This document shows positions 8,716-17,987 of a stretch of DNA of 64,000 nucleotides, piece after piece. This DNA comes from Pararcticibacter amylolyticus (lineage in GTDB: Bacteria > Bacteroidota > Bacteroidia > Sphingobacteriales > Sphingobacteriaceae), in assembly GCF_003130405.1 (NCBI RefSeq), contig NZ_QEAS01000004.1, positions 181,932 to 245,931 on the forward strand, in the 5' to 3' direction. The notes beneath the pieces were generated by a model that was not told the DNA's origin, searched no databases, and saw nothing but the letters and a program-made list of their open reading frames with translations. Within the stretch, counting starts at the first letter, position 1, and each line of letters starts with the position of its first letter. Both the position numbers and the translations under genes were made by a program.

Positions 8716-11700
8716 ATGGATATTTTTACTTCAGCAGAAAGAGCATTTTTAAAATTGCTGCCCGGAAGGTACTGGGTTGCAGTACTCCTGATCGCAGGGA
8801 TCTTCTTTATATTATTACACCAACCGGTTTCAGCCCAATCCTTTACTGCTATAGCAGGCAACGGGACGGCTGGGAACTCCGGTGACGGAGGGCCGGCTAT
8901 TGCTGCTCAGTTATATGGTCCGACAGACGCTGTAACGGACAAAGATGGGAATATTTATGTAGCCGAAATAAACAATAACAGGATACGTAAAATTGACGTA
9001 AATGGAAACATCAGTACTTTTGCTGGTAATGGCCTTAACGGATTCCAGGGAGAAGGGGGGCCAGCTGCGAATGCCCGTTTATACCGCCCCTACAGCTTAG
9101 CAATATCCGGAGGCAACCTGTATGTTGCAGATCAGAATAATAATGCCATCAGGAAGATCAATCTCAGTACCACCATTATTACAACAGTTGTTGGAAAATC
9201 GACCGCCGGCTTTTCCGGAGACGGCGGTCTTGCCACCGCAGCATTGTTGAACAAACCAACCGGAATTGCGGTGGATGCGGCTGGCAATATGTTTATAGCC
9301 GACAATGTCAATAATCGAATCCGGAAGGTAGATGTGAATGGAATAATCACGACTATCGCAGGAGATGGCGGAGCTGGTTTCAGCGGAGACGGCGGCCCGG
9401 CAACGGGTTCGAGGTTAAAAAACCCTAATGGGGTTGCTGTGGACGGCTCGGGAAATGTTTATATAGCCGATCGCGGAAATCACCGGATCAGGAAAATTAG
9501 TACCGATGGCAAGATCTCTACAGTTGCGGGTAATGGAATGCAGGGTTCAGGGACAGATGGCGAACCTGCGCTCAATACCAGGTTCGATTATCCCTTTGAT
9601 GTGGCTGTTGACTTTTTTGGCAACGTCATGATTGCCGACTGGGGAAGTTCCCGTATCCGGAAACTGGATGTTCAGACTAATACCGTTAAGACGGTAGTTG
9701 ATTTGACTTCTGTTCCGGTTATGCCTACGGGTATAGGAATGGATGAACTTGGAAATATCTTTATCCCTGATCAACCGGGCAATAAGTTATACAAAGCAGA
9801 GCAAGCACTGCCTTCTACTCTCGCCGCTCCGGTGTTACTCAGCGCGGTGCCGGGAAACGGAAGGATAGATCTGACATGGAAAGCTGTTTATGGAGCAACT
9901 GAATATAATATTTACAGGGGTACAGTTTCTGGCAGCCTGGCATTACTCCCGGGAATGCCTGTAAAGAACACAGCTTTTCAGGATAAGACTTCATCTAATG
10001 GTACACGGTACTATTACGCAGTAACCGCAGTGAATAAGAATTGTGAAAGCTTAAAATCAACGGAACTGGGCGCGATACCTGTTTTACCACAGCCTTCTAA
10101 CCTTACCGCTTCCATTATGAGCTATCAGGTTAGTCTCGGCTGGAACAATGTGGAAGGTGCTGTGGCATATAAGGTTTACCGGGGAAGTTCGTCAGGCTCC
10201 CTTACGGCTTTGCCCGGAATGGTTTATTCAACGAACTTCACAGATAATGCAGTAGCGGGCGGCGATGCGTTTTACTATGCTGTAAAGGCTGTAGACAATC
10301 ATTCGGAAAGTGTTTTTTCTTCTTCTGTATTTATCTCGGTTCCAGAGCCGCCTTCGGCTTTGATCACCACAGTAGCGGGGACAGGGCTCATGATGACAGC
10401 CCCTGCGCCTGTCAATGGTACTCTTGCTACCAGTGCAAACCTTCGGGGGCCCACCGGAATCAGAACAGATAGTAAAGGGAACATTTACGTCGCTCATGGT
10501 GAGGTTTTTGTCGACCGGGTGAATGTTGCGGACGGCACGATCTATCATGTTGCAGGGAATGGAAGTAATACCTATACAAATTACCAGAACAATGGGCTGG
10601 CTACACAGGCAGGGATCAGACCGGTGGGGATTGCGATAGATAAATCAGATAACCTGTATATTGCGCATACCGGCGAAGGCAGGATCCTGAAAGTTAATAC
10701 TGTGTCCGGTAAGATCATAGCAGTAGCGGGTACGGGAAACATCGCTTATAGCGAAGATGGAAATACTGCTTTATATACTGACTTCGGTATGGTAGACCAG
10801 ATTGAGGTTGACGGAAAAGGAAATCTTTATCTTTCAGAGTATTACGGTAGGGTAAGGCGAATAGACGCTGTTACACAGACGGTCAGTACAGTGGCCCGGA
10901 ATGCTGATTACTCATCGGGCTTTCTTAAGATCGCCCTGGACAGAGATGGAAACCTGTACTACGCAGATAATTCTGCCTTTCGCATCTTTAAAAGAGATGC
11001 GGTTTCAGGGAATATCACTCAGGTTGCCGGCAACGGAACGAGGATGAAATCCGGAGATAATTCTTTGGCTATAAATGCGGGTTTAGGTGAAATACGATGC
11101 CTTACCCTTGATAAGGATAATAATATATACCTGTCGGGTACCGATCAGCAGATAAGAAAGATATCTGCAGGAGGAGTTATTACAACAATTGCAGGGACGG
11201 GGATAGCCGGGTATAGCGGTGATAACGGGCTGGCCATAGATGCTCAGCTGAATTTTCCGCAAGCCATTGCGGTGAACAATGATGGGGATGTATTTATCGC
11301 TGATAATCAAAATGGGAGGATCAGGAAGCTGGGCTCTCCTTATATTAAAAATGTCAGGATGGTTTCCAGTAATGCTGAATCCGGAAAGGCCAGGCCGGGA
11401 GATCTTGTAACCCTAACTTTCGAAGCCATTAAGCCCTTAAGTCAACTCCCTTCAGTGACCATATCCGGGCAGCAAGTGCCGGTTTCACTTTCAGGTGGAG
11501 TATATAAAGCTTCCTGTACGCTGGGTTTATCAACGACCGAAGGCATGGTTCCATTTTCAATTAGTAACCTGAAAGACACCTCGGGTGGCGATGGCGGTAC
11601 GGTGGGAACCAGTACGGCAGCCGTTATATTTGATAAGACGCCTCCGAAGCTGGAGCAGGTTAGAATGGTTTCGAAGGGCAGCAGCAATCCGGCAAGGGTG

Positions 11701-14700
11701 GGAAAAGATAATGAGGTTGTTCTGTCTTTTTTTGCACTAGAGACGTTACCGGCAGCACCCGCTATAACGATTGGCGGGCATGAAGTTGCGGTCGTACAGA
11801 AAGGAGGGGCCTATGAAGCTACCTACAAACTGCAGGAGTCTGATCCGGAAGGTATAATCCCTTTTACGATCAGCAACTATAGAGACCTGGTGGGAAATGA
11901 AGGTGCAGAAGTAACGAGCGCGTCTGCTTCTGTATTCTACGACAAGACTCCGGCTGGGACGAAATTCCTTTCCTTCAGGATGGTAAACAGGAACACAACA
12001 GAAAGATATCCAAAAGGAAAAGAAGGCGACCAGGTTATACTTGCCTTTGAAGCGGAGGAAACTTTAGCTAACATTCCTGAAATGAGCGTAAACGGCCATA
12101 AGCTTATTCCGGTATATCGTGATAACTACTATGAAACATCTTATATACTGACGGCATCAGACCCTGAAGGCCCGGTTACTTTTTCGATAAAAAATATCAG
12201 GGATATTGCTGGTAATGTTTCGAAAGACCTGAGCCAGGTAGATTTCAACGGATCTGCTTTAATCTATGATAAGACCGCTCCTGAGTTAAAAAATGTGAAG
12301 GTTCAGTTTTCGAATTCCAGGCTGGAGCAGTTGAAAGCAGAAGATAAGGTTACCATCAGTTTTGATGTCAGCGAGTCGATCTCAACGGTTCCTAAGCTGA
12401 TATTGTCTGGTCATGATCTGGCAGTAAGCCGGGTGGGTGAGCGTTATACAGCAGCTTATTCATTGAATCAGCAGGATTTGCCGGTAACATTTTTAGAATT
12501 GTCAGTTAACAATATTATCGACTCAGCCGGCAATGCAGGGTTGCCTCTTAACCTGAAAAACCCTTTTGACTTTGCTTTGAATTTATCTCCAGCTACCGAT
12601 GAAAAGCTAAAGGAAGGACAAGCTGTCGGAGCGTTTGCAGCGAACACGGGCTGGGAAGGAAATTATATGGTCGTTTCTCCGGCTTCAGGAGAAGATGCTT
12701 CCGTATATGCTGTTGTGCCTGTTACAGGTCAGACTTTAACTGAATCATATTTCGAGCTGGCAACAGGCGCTGGGGATACAGATAATAGTGCTTTTGATAT
12801 AAGCGGAAAAGAGCTCGTTCCCAATGAATTATTTAATTATCCGTCTAAGGCTTCATTTTCGATCCGGGTGAGGGCCATCAACTCCAATAATCTGCCGCGG
12901 GAGAAAACCTTTACATTCGCAGTAAGGGATATATTTGAACTCCCTGAAGATATACGCTTAAGCAATTCATCTCTTGCTGAAAATTCTGCACGGGGATCGG
13001 TTATAGGCGCGTTTAGTGCTATTGATCAGGATCCGGACCATAACTACAGTTACGTCCTGCAGCCGGGAGACGGCTCTGATGATAATATGTATTTCAGGAT
13101 CAACGGCAATGAATTGATAAGCGAGGAAAGTTTCGACTATGAAACGAAAAGCGCTTATCATATCCGGGTAAGAGCAACGAATCAGAAAGGATTGGTTTTT
13201 GAAAAGAGGTTCGATATTGAAGTGATTGATGTGCCGGAAGCTCCAACCGGTATTGTCTTGAATAAAACATCGATTAGGGAAAACGTGCGGATAGGTAGCC
13301 TGGTAGGATACCTGTATACCGAGGATGTGCAACAGGTGCAGAAATTTACATATGATCTGGTTTCTGGAGAGGGAGATGTTGATAATCATTGTTTTGCTAT
13401 TAATGATGACGAACTGATAACGCAGTCGGAGATTGATTATGAGCTAAAAAGTTTATACCATATACGGATCAGGACGACTAACTCATATGGCTTTTCTTAT
13501 GAGAAGGTTTTTCAGATTAATGCGGAAGATGTCGATAGTCAGTTGCCTCTTAATCTTCGGGCAGATGGCAGTAACTGGAAAGTGGACTGGGAAATACCTG
13601 CAAGTAGTAAGGGAGATAGATATCTGGTTCAATATGAAATCAGGGATGAATCAGGAAAGGTCGTCGTACCGGAAAAGAAAGCAGGCTTCCTCTCAACGGT
13701 TGGGGCTGGTGCCGGTTTTTATGTGATTATGAATGCCGGAAAAGCTACGCTTGTTGAGGTAGGAGCGGGAACCGCAGCGTCTGCATTCGGGGTAGTTCTG
13801 CTTCCCGTGGGACTAGTCGCCGGGTCGATCGTCTGGATGATCTACAACGAATCGTTAGTGAGAGAGTTTGTGCCGGGAGATGTATGGGATGACGGCAGCT
13901 TTAATCAGCATTTTTCAACTATTGTTAATGATTATCTGATTGGCAGAGCGAATACTCCTGTTAATCAGCCTGAAAATCCTGAGAAGGATAAAGATCCAAT
14001 AAAGACGAGGATAGCTACAGCCCGAAGCGTTTCCGCCTGGGCCGACATTGATAATGACGGCGACCTGGATTTAACTGTGATGACCCCTGATAAAACGAAA
14101 GACTTCAAAAAAGGGCAGGCTAAATTCCCACGCAGGTTGGATATGTATCTGAATATAAATTCACTGGATATGGGTAACATGGGAATGGTGCCTTATCCCG
14201 TGCAATATCCTGCTCTGCCTGAAATTGCAGATGGAAGTATCACCTGGCTTCATGCCAATAACGACGAATATTTGGATCTTTTCATAACGGGAAGTGATAC
14301 GTCGGGTGTTTTATATTCAAAACTTTATTATCAATACCGGGTAACTAAAGAAAACGTCGGGTTTATATACTCTAAAGTGGCGGAGTTGACAGGTGGTACA
14401 GAACAAATTGATTCAACGAAATTAAACATACCAGAATTCAGCGCGCCTATGTTTTTTGATCCGGCGTCCATACAAAATGCACCTGCTGATGCACTTGCCA
14501 GATTTGCCGGCATACCGCCTTTAACTGAAATACCCGGACTATTCCGGAGCTCGAGTGCGGCAGGCGATATGAACAATGATGGATTACAGGACCTGGTTGT
14601 GACAGGAATGAAAGCTGATCGAAGTGCATATTTTGGTATATTCCTGCAGCAGAAAGGCGGCGGTTTTAAGTTGTTGAGCACAAAAATACCAGGTGTTATC

Positions 14701-16089
14701 GACGGTTCGGTAAGCCTGGTAGATTATGACCGCAGCGGGCGCCTCTCTATTCTTCTTACAGGGGCAAATAATATTGCAAAGGTGTGCCGGCAGAAGGTAG
14801 ATGGCACGTTCGAGATCATCGACCTGCCGGTCAGTACTTCGGGCCGGTCTAAGTGGTGGGATTACAATAATGATGGCTATATGGATATTATCATCGGCGG
14901 CAATCCTTCAAAGATACTTTTAAACGAGGCGAAGAACGATGGGCAAGAACGGGTCTTTACAGATGTAACGGCTAAGGTAGCACCTGCGGGACTTCCGAAG
15001 ATCGACGAGAGTGCTGTAGAAACAGCAGATCTGAATAATGATGGAAAACCAGATTTTGTGGTGAGTGGTACCCCTGCTGAAGGTATTGGGCATGTGGTAA
15101 AAGTGTATTACCAGGATGGATCCGGGGATAAAATAACTTTTACAGAAGATAATTCCACAGGCATTCGGCCGGTAAGCAACGGTTCAATAAACTTTATCTA
15201 TGACAATAATTTCACCCCACAGCTATTCGTTACAGGTTCGGCCGTTCCCTATACTGAAGTTGCAGCCAGGGCTTTAGCTAAGAATATTATCGTTACAGAG
15301 GAGCCTTTAAGCCGTTACCCGTTTGCCGGGATGGATGTCTATGATGTAAAGAAGGAGGCAAATAAGATATCTCCGAATACTCATCCTGTTTCACCGGTAT
15401 GGCTGACAGCAACTGTTAACAATAATGATAATAGTGTTACTTTGAGCTGGCAGGAGTCCTATGACAAAGAAACTCCTTCAAAAGGCTTGAGTTATAATGT
15501 GTATGTCAGTACAGAGCCCGGAGAAGAAATGTTCACTTCTGCAGATCATAACAGTGACAGCTACCTGGCCAGCGTGTTCACGGGCAATAGCGGGGACGTG
15601 CTGAATCCTTTATCGAGCTTTTTATATGGGGGGACCAGGAACCTGGTGCAGGTTGGTAATACAGTTAAAAATAGTATTACGATAAAAGGCCTGGCGAGAG
15701 ACAAGGCATATTACTGGGGAGTACAAACTATTGATAATGGGTATCTGGCATCAGAATTCAGTGCTGAACGGCGTTTTTATATGGGGCCGCCAGTAGAGCT
15801 GTTCCCCAATGACAGATCTCTGAGTGTACATCCTGTATTAACCCCTAATGGTGACGGAATTAACGATGAGTTACAGATCCGGGGACTTGAATATCATGCG
15901 GTGAGCCAGGTTAAGATCATGAACACTTCAGGGAATATGGTCTGGTCTTCTTTTGGTTATAATTCATCAACAGGGGCGTTCAAGGGGCTGGACTCAGCTA
16001 ATAAAAAACTTCTTCCCGGAACATATTACTACCAGGTGAAATATGATGATGGTAAGTGGCTCACGGGTTATCTGGTTTTATTGGATTAA
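8716..16089 (+). CDS. Giant secreted mosaic protein with T9SS sorting domain
   Basis: 2457 residues. Signal peptide ends PVSAQ. In order: NHL beta-propeller repeats (about 43-355, each with a GDGGPA-type turn), two FN3-like domains (about 370-545), a second NHL block (about 550-870), four tandem Ig-like domains of about 105 residues (about 876-1285, each ending with a YDKTP-like linker), three cadherin-like domains (about 1287-1605), a hydrophobic Gly/Ala-rich segment (about 1656-1710), FG-GAP/VCBS repeats with DxDxDG-type calcium loops (for example about 1774, 1949, 2047, 2102), an FN3 domain (about 2225-2360) and a C-terminal gliding-motility-type sorting domain (PVLTPNGDGINDELQI, about 2373-2457). 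The last marks export by type IX secretion and cell-surface attachment or release. Likely an adhesin or surface scaffold; ligand unknown. Confidence 0.93.
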   Translation: MDIFTSAERAFLKLLPGRYWVAVLLIAGIFFILLHQPVSAQSFTAIAGNGTAGNSGDGGPAIAAQLYGPTDAVTDKDGNIYVAEINNNRIRKIDVNGNISTFAGNGLNGFQGEGGPAANARLYRPYSLAISGGNLYVADQNNNAIRKINLSTTIITTVVGKSTAGFSGDGGLATAALLNKPTGIAVDAAGNMFIADNVNNRIRKVDVNGIITTIAGDGGAGFSGDGGPATGSRLKNPNGVAVDGSGNVYIADRGNHRIRKISTDGKISTVAGNGMQGSGTDGEPALNTRFDYPFDVAVDFFGNVMIADWGSSRIRKLDVQTNTVKTVVDLTSVPVMPTGIGMDELGNIFIPDQPGNKLYKAEQALPSTLAAPVLLSAVPGNGRIDLTWKAVYGATEYNIYRGTVSGSLALLPGMPVKNTAFQDKTSSNGTRYYYAVTAVNKNCESLKSTELGAIPVLPQPSNLTASIMSYQVSLGWNNVEGAVAYKVYRGSSSGSLTALPGMVYSTNFTDNAVAGGDAFYYAVKAVDNHSESVFSSSVFISVPEPPSALITTVAGTGLMMTAPAPVNGTLATSANLRGPTGIRTDSKGNIYVAHGEVFVDRVNVADGTIYHVAGNGSNTYTNYQNNGLATQAGIRPVGIAIDKSDNLYIAHTGEGRILKVNTVSGKIIAVAGTGNIAYSEDGNTALYTDFGMVDQIEVDGKGNLYLSEYYGRVRRIDAVTQTVSTVARNADYSSGFLKIALDRDGNLYYADNSAFRIFKRDAVSGNITQVAGNGTRMKSGDNSLAINAGLGEIRCLTLDKDNNIYLSGTDQQIRKISAGGVITTIAGTGIAGYSGDNGLAIDAQLNFPQAIAVNNDGDVFIADNQNGRIRKLGSPYIKNVRMVSSNAESGKARPGDLVTLTFEAIKPLSQLPSVTISGQQVPVSLSGGVYKASCTLGLSTTEGMVPFSISNLKDTSGGDGGTVGTSTAAVIFDKTPPKLEQVRMVSKGSSNPARVGKDNEVVLSFFALETLPAAPAITIGGHEVAVVQKGGAYEATYKLQESDPEGIIPFTISNYRDLVGNEGAEVTSASASVFYDKTPAGTKFLSFRMVNRNTTERYPKGKEGDQVILAFEAEETLANIPEMSVNGHKLIPVYRDNYYETSYILTASDPEGPVTFSIKNIRDIAGNVSKDLSQVDFNGSALIYDKTAPELKNVKVQFSNSRLEQLKAEDKVTISFDVSESISTVPKLILSGHDLAVSRVGERYTAAYSLNQQDLPVTFLELSVNNIIDSAGNAGLPLNLKNPFDFALNLSPATDEKLKEGQAVGAFAANTGWEGNYMVVSPASGEDASVYAVVPVTGQTLTESYFELATGAGDTDNSAFDISGKELVPNELFNYPSKASFSIRVRAINSNNLPREKTFTFAVRDIFELPEDIRLSNSSLAENSARGSVIGAFSAIDQDPDHNYSYVLQPGDGSDDNMYFRINGNELISEESFDYETKSAYHIRVRATNQKGLVFEKRFDIEVIDVPEAPTGIVLNKTSIRENVRIGSLVGYLYTEDVQQVQKFTYDLVSGEGDVDNHCFAINDDELITQSEIDYELKSLYHIRIRTTNSYGFSYEKVFQINAEDVDSQLPLNLRADGSNWKVDWEIPASSKGDRYLVQYEIRDESGKVVVPEKKAGFLSTVGAGAGFYVIMNAGKATLVEVGAGTAASAFGVVLLPVGLVAGSIVWMIYNESLVREFVPGDVWDDGSFNQHFSTIVNDYLIGRANTPVNQPENPEKDKDPIKTRIATARSVSAWADIDNDGDLDLTVMTPDKTKDFKKGQAKFPRRLDMYLNINSLDMGNMGMVPYPVQYPALPEIADGSITWLHANNDEYLDLFITGSDTSGVLYSKLYYQYRVTKENVGFIYSKVAELTGGTEQIDSTKLNIPEFSAPMFFDPASIQNAPADALARFAGIPPLTEIPGLFRSSSAAGDMNNDGLQDLVVTGMKADRSAYFGIFLQQKGGGFKLLSTKIPGVIDGSVSLVDYDRSGRLSILLTGANNIAKVCRQKVDGTFEIIDLPVSTSGRSKWWDYNNDGYMDIIIGGNPSKILLNEAKNDGQERVFTDVTAKVAPAGLPKIDESAVETADLNNDGKPDFVVSGTPAEGIGHVVKVYYQDGSGDKITFTEDNSTGIRPVSNGSINFIYDNNFTPQLFVTGSAVPYTEVAARALAKNIIVTEEPLSRYPFAGMDVYDVKKEANKISPNTHPVSPVWLTATVNNNDNSVTLSWQESYDKETPSKGLSYNVYVSTEPGEEMFTSADHNSDSYLASVFTGNSGDVLNPLSSFLYGGTRNLVQVGNTVKNSITIKGLARDKAYYWGVQTIDNGYLASEFSAERRFYMGPPVELFPNDRSLSVHPVLTPNGDGINDELQIRGLEYHAVSQVKIMNTSGNMVWSSFGYNSSTGAFKGLDSANKKLLPGTYYYQVKYDDGKWLTGYLVLLD

Positions 16090-16124
16090 GGATATAGATC
16101 TCAAGAGTTAAGAGAAATATGTGG

Positions 16125-16132
16125 TAACTTTG
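16125..16132 (+). promoter_or_regulatory. Probable -7 element TAACTTTG
   Basis: A perfect match to TAnnTTTG, 35 bp upstream of the HD-domain gene. The -33 region lacks a clear TTG, so strength is uncertain. Confidence 0.45.
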
Positions 16133-16167
16133 CACCATTATACTTCAAGGATAAAACAGAACAACAG

Positions 16168-16764
16168 ATGCCTTCAGATAACTTGTTGAAACAAATTGAG
16201 TTTATCAAAGAGATAGACAAACTGAAATATATACAAAGGAAAACCAGGCTGCTTAACAGCGACCGGCACGAGAATGATGCGGAGCATAGCTGGCACCTGG
16301 CGATGATGGCTATTGTGCTGGCAGAGCATTCGAATGAACCTGTGGATATATTGAAAGTCATTAAAATGGTGTTGATTCACGACATCGTTGAAATTGACGC
16401 CGGGGACACGTTCATTTATGATGCTCAGAAAAATCATTCAAATACGGATGAAGAACGGATAGCGGCTAACAGGATCTTTGGCCTATTGCCCGGGGAGCAG
16501 GCGGCTGATCTGATTGCTGTATGGGAAGAGTTTGAGGCTGGAGAAACGAAGGAGGCCCGGTTTGCGAGATCCATGGACAGGCTGGAACCATTGCTTCAGA
16601 ATACGTCTAATAACGGGGGGACCTGGGCTGAGTTTGGAGTGGACTACAACAAAGTCTACGGCAAAAAGAAGGTTATAAAAATGGGTTCTGAAGCTATATG
16701 GGGATTTGCCGAAATGCTGATAGACGAAAGCGTTGAAAAAGGCATTCTGAAAAAGAATGTTTAA
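16168..16764 (+). CDS. HD-domain hydrolase, 5'-deoxynucleotidase-like
   Basis: 198 residues, one HD_3 domain. The metal-binding set is visible: H-E-N-D-A-E-H-S-W-H near residues 33-42, IHDIVEIDAGD at about 72-82, and the later Asp in RSMDRLEPLL near residue 135. This pattern is that of YfbR/HDDC2 enzymes, which remove phosphate from deoxynucleoside 5'-monophosphates. It is cytoplasmic with no signal peptide. It stands as its own transcription unit between the giant protein and the GntR gene, with its own -7 element upstream. Confidence 0.85.
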   Translation: MPSDNLLKQIEFIKEIDKLKYIQRKTRLLNSDRHENDAEHSWHLAMMAIVLAEHSNEPVDILKVIKMVLIHDIVEIDAGDTFIYDAQKNHSNTDEERIAANRIFGLLPGEQAADLIAVWEEFEAGETKEARFARSMDRLEPLLQNTSNNGGTWAEFGVDYNKVYGKKKVIKMGSEAIWGFAEMLIDESVEKGILKKNV

Positions 16765-16808
16765 TCTGAAGTCTCCTGTCAGGGATTCTTATTCATGTGT
16801 TTAACATA

Positions 16809-16847
16809 AGCCGGATCATCTGAGGTAATTTACTTGATTATCCGGCT
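16809..16847. repeat. Inverted repeat spanning the GntR promoter
   Basis: AGCCGGAT (16809-16816) and ATCCGGCT (16840-16847) are perfect 8-bp arms with a 23-bp spacer. The right arm lies between the -33 TTG (16834-16836) and the -7 element (16856) of the GntR gene. It could be an operator, or a weak terminator of the HD gene, though no T-run follows. Confidence 0.5.
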
Positions 16848-16863
16848 ATCTCCTTTACCTTTA
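16834..16863 (+). promoter_or_regulatory. Promoter of the GntR regulator gene
   Basis: TTG at 16834-16836, 19 bp, then TACCTTTA at 16856-16863, which fits the Bacteroidota sigma-ABfr consensus except for the last base. Transcription would start near 16870, so the coding start must be the ATG at 16894 rather than any codon further upstream. Confidence 0.6.
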
Positions 16864-16893
16864 TGTTATAACATTCCAAATTATAACCATCGT

Positions 16894-17904
16894 ATGAATA
16901 AGATCATAATTGACCATTCAGATAAAACACCAAAGGTCCAGCAAATCATTAACTCTATCAAAGCGGAAATAGACCGGGGCAGTTTAAAAAGGGGGGATAA
17001 AATACTATCGGTAGCCGATTTTGCCAAAACGCACCAGGTTGCGCGTGATACTGTAGAGAAGGCTTACAGGAGGTTGAAGGACGAGGGATATCTTGAAACG
17101 GTGGCGGGAAAAGGGAACTATATAACCGGTAACACAGGTGGAGAGCTGAGAATACTTTTGATCTTTAACAAGTTAAGTTCATATAAAAAGGAGATATATT
17201 ATAGCTTCCTGAGGGTTATGGGCCCGAAGGCGAAGGTGGATTTGCAGATCCATCACTATGATCCGGCTATCTTAAAAGAAATAATAGCTCATAATAAGGG
17301 CAAGTATCATTACTATGTTGTTATGCCCCATTTCTTCCAGGACAGTCCTGAACCTGATTACCAGGAGATATTTCACGGCATTGATCCTCAAAGCATCATG
17401 ATGCTGGACAAGAAACCGGAAGTAAAAGGCATAGAATATCCGGCTGTTTACCAGGATTTTAGACTGGATATCTATGAGGCTTTATATCTCGCCCGGCACC
17501 TGTTTGAAAAATACCGTGGGATAACGGTGGTGTTTCCGCAGCTGAATCATCACCCAGTTGAAATTTTGGATGGTATCAGCAGTTTTTGCAGCGAATCATC
17601 TATTACGTTTTCAAAAGCGACTGATATGACTGAATTGATGTTGAAGAAAGGGGAGGCCTATATCACCTTAACGGAGTCGTCGCTGGCAGATCTGTTGAAA
17701 AAGATCCGTCTGTCGGGCTATGTTGCGGGCAAAGATATTGGCGTACTGTCTTTTAATGAAACGGTGATGAAGGAGCTCCTGGATATTACCGTGGTGACAT
17801 CCGAGTTTACAGAAATGGGATCCCGAGCCGCGCAGATGATCCTGGACAAGAACTTTATACAGGTGAGAAACCAGTTCAGGCTGATTGTGCGGCAATCCTT
17901 ATGA
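16894..17904 (+). CDS. GntR-family transcriptional regulator with sugar-binding-like domain
   Basis: 336 residues. An N-terminal GntR winged helix (about 10-75: IDRGSLKRGDKILSVADFAK and VARDTVEKAYRRLKDEGYLE) is fused to a C-terminal domain with the two-lobe fold of LacI/periplasmic sugar-binding proteins (about 85-330). This architecture is common in Bacteroidota regulators of sugar and sugar-acid use, where a small molecule frees the repressor from DNA. The start was chosen from the promoter at 16834-16863. The next gene, 83 bp downstream in the same direction, is ilvD-like and may be a target. Ligand unknown. Confidence 0.85.
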   Translation: MNKIIIDHSDKTPKVQQIINSIKAEIDRGSLKRGDKILSVADFAKTHQVARDTVEKAYRRLKDEGYLETVAGKGNYITGNTGGELRILLIFNKLSSYKKEIYYSFLRVMGPKAKVDLQIHHYDPAILKEIIAHNKGKYHYYVVMPHFFQDSPEPDYQEIFHGIDPQSIMMLDKKPEVKGIEYPAVYQDFRLDIYEALYLARHLFEKYRGITVVFPQLNHHPVEILDGISSFCSESSITFSKATDMTELMLKKGEAYITLTESSLADLLKKIRLSGYVAGKDIGVLSFNETVMKELLDITVVTSEFTEMGSRAAQMILDKNFIQVRNQFRLIVRQSL

Positions 17905-17987
17905 GCCCGGTAAATGATTTGCCGGATGGAATTTGATCGTACGCACAGGAAATCGCATATTTAACGCTTCATTTATAAAATTCATAT

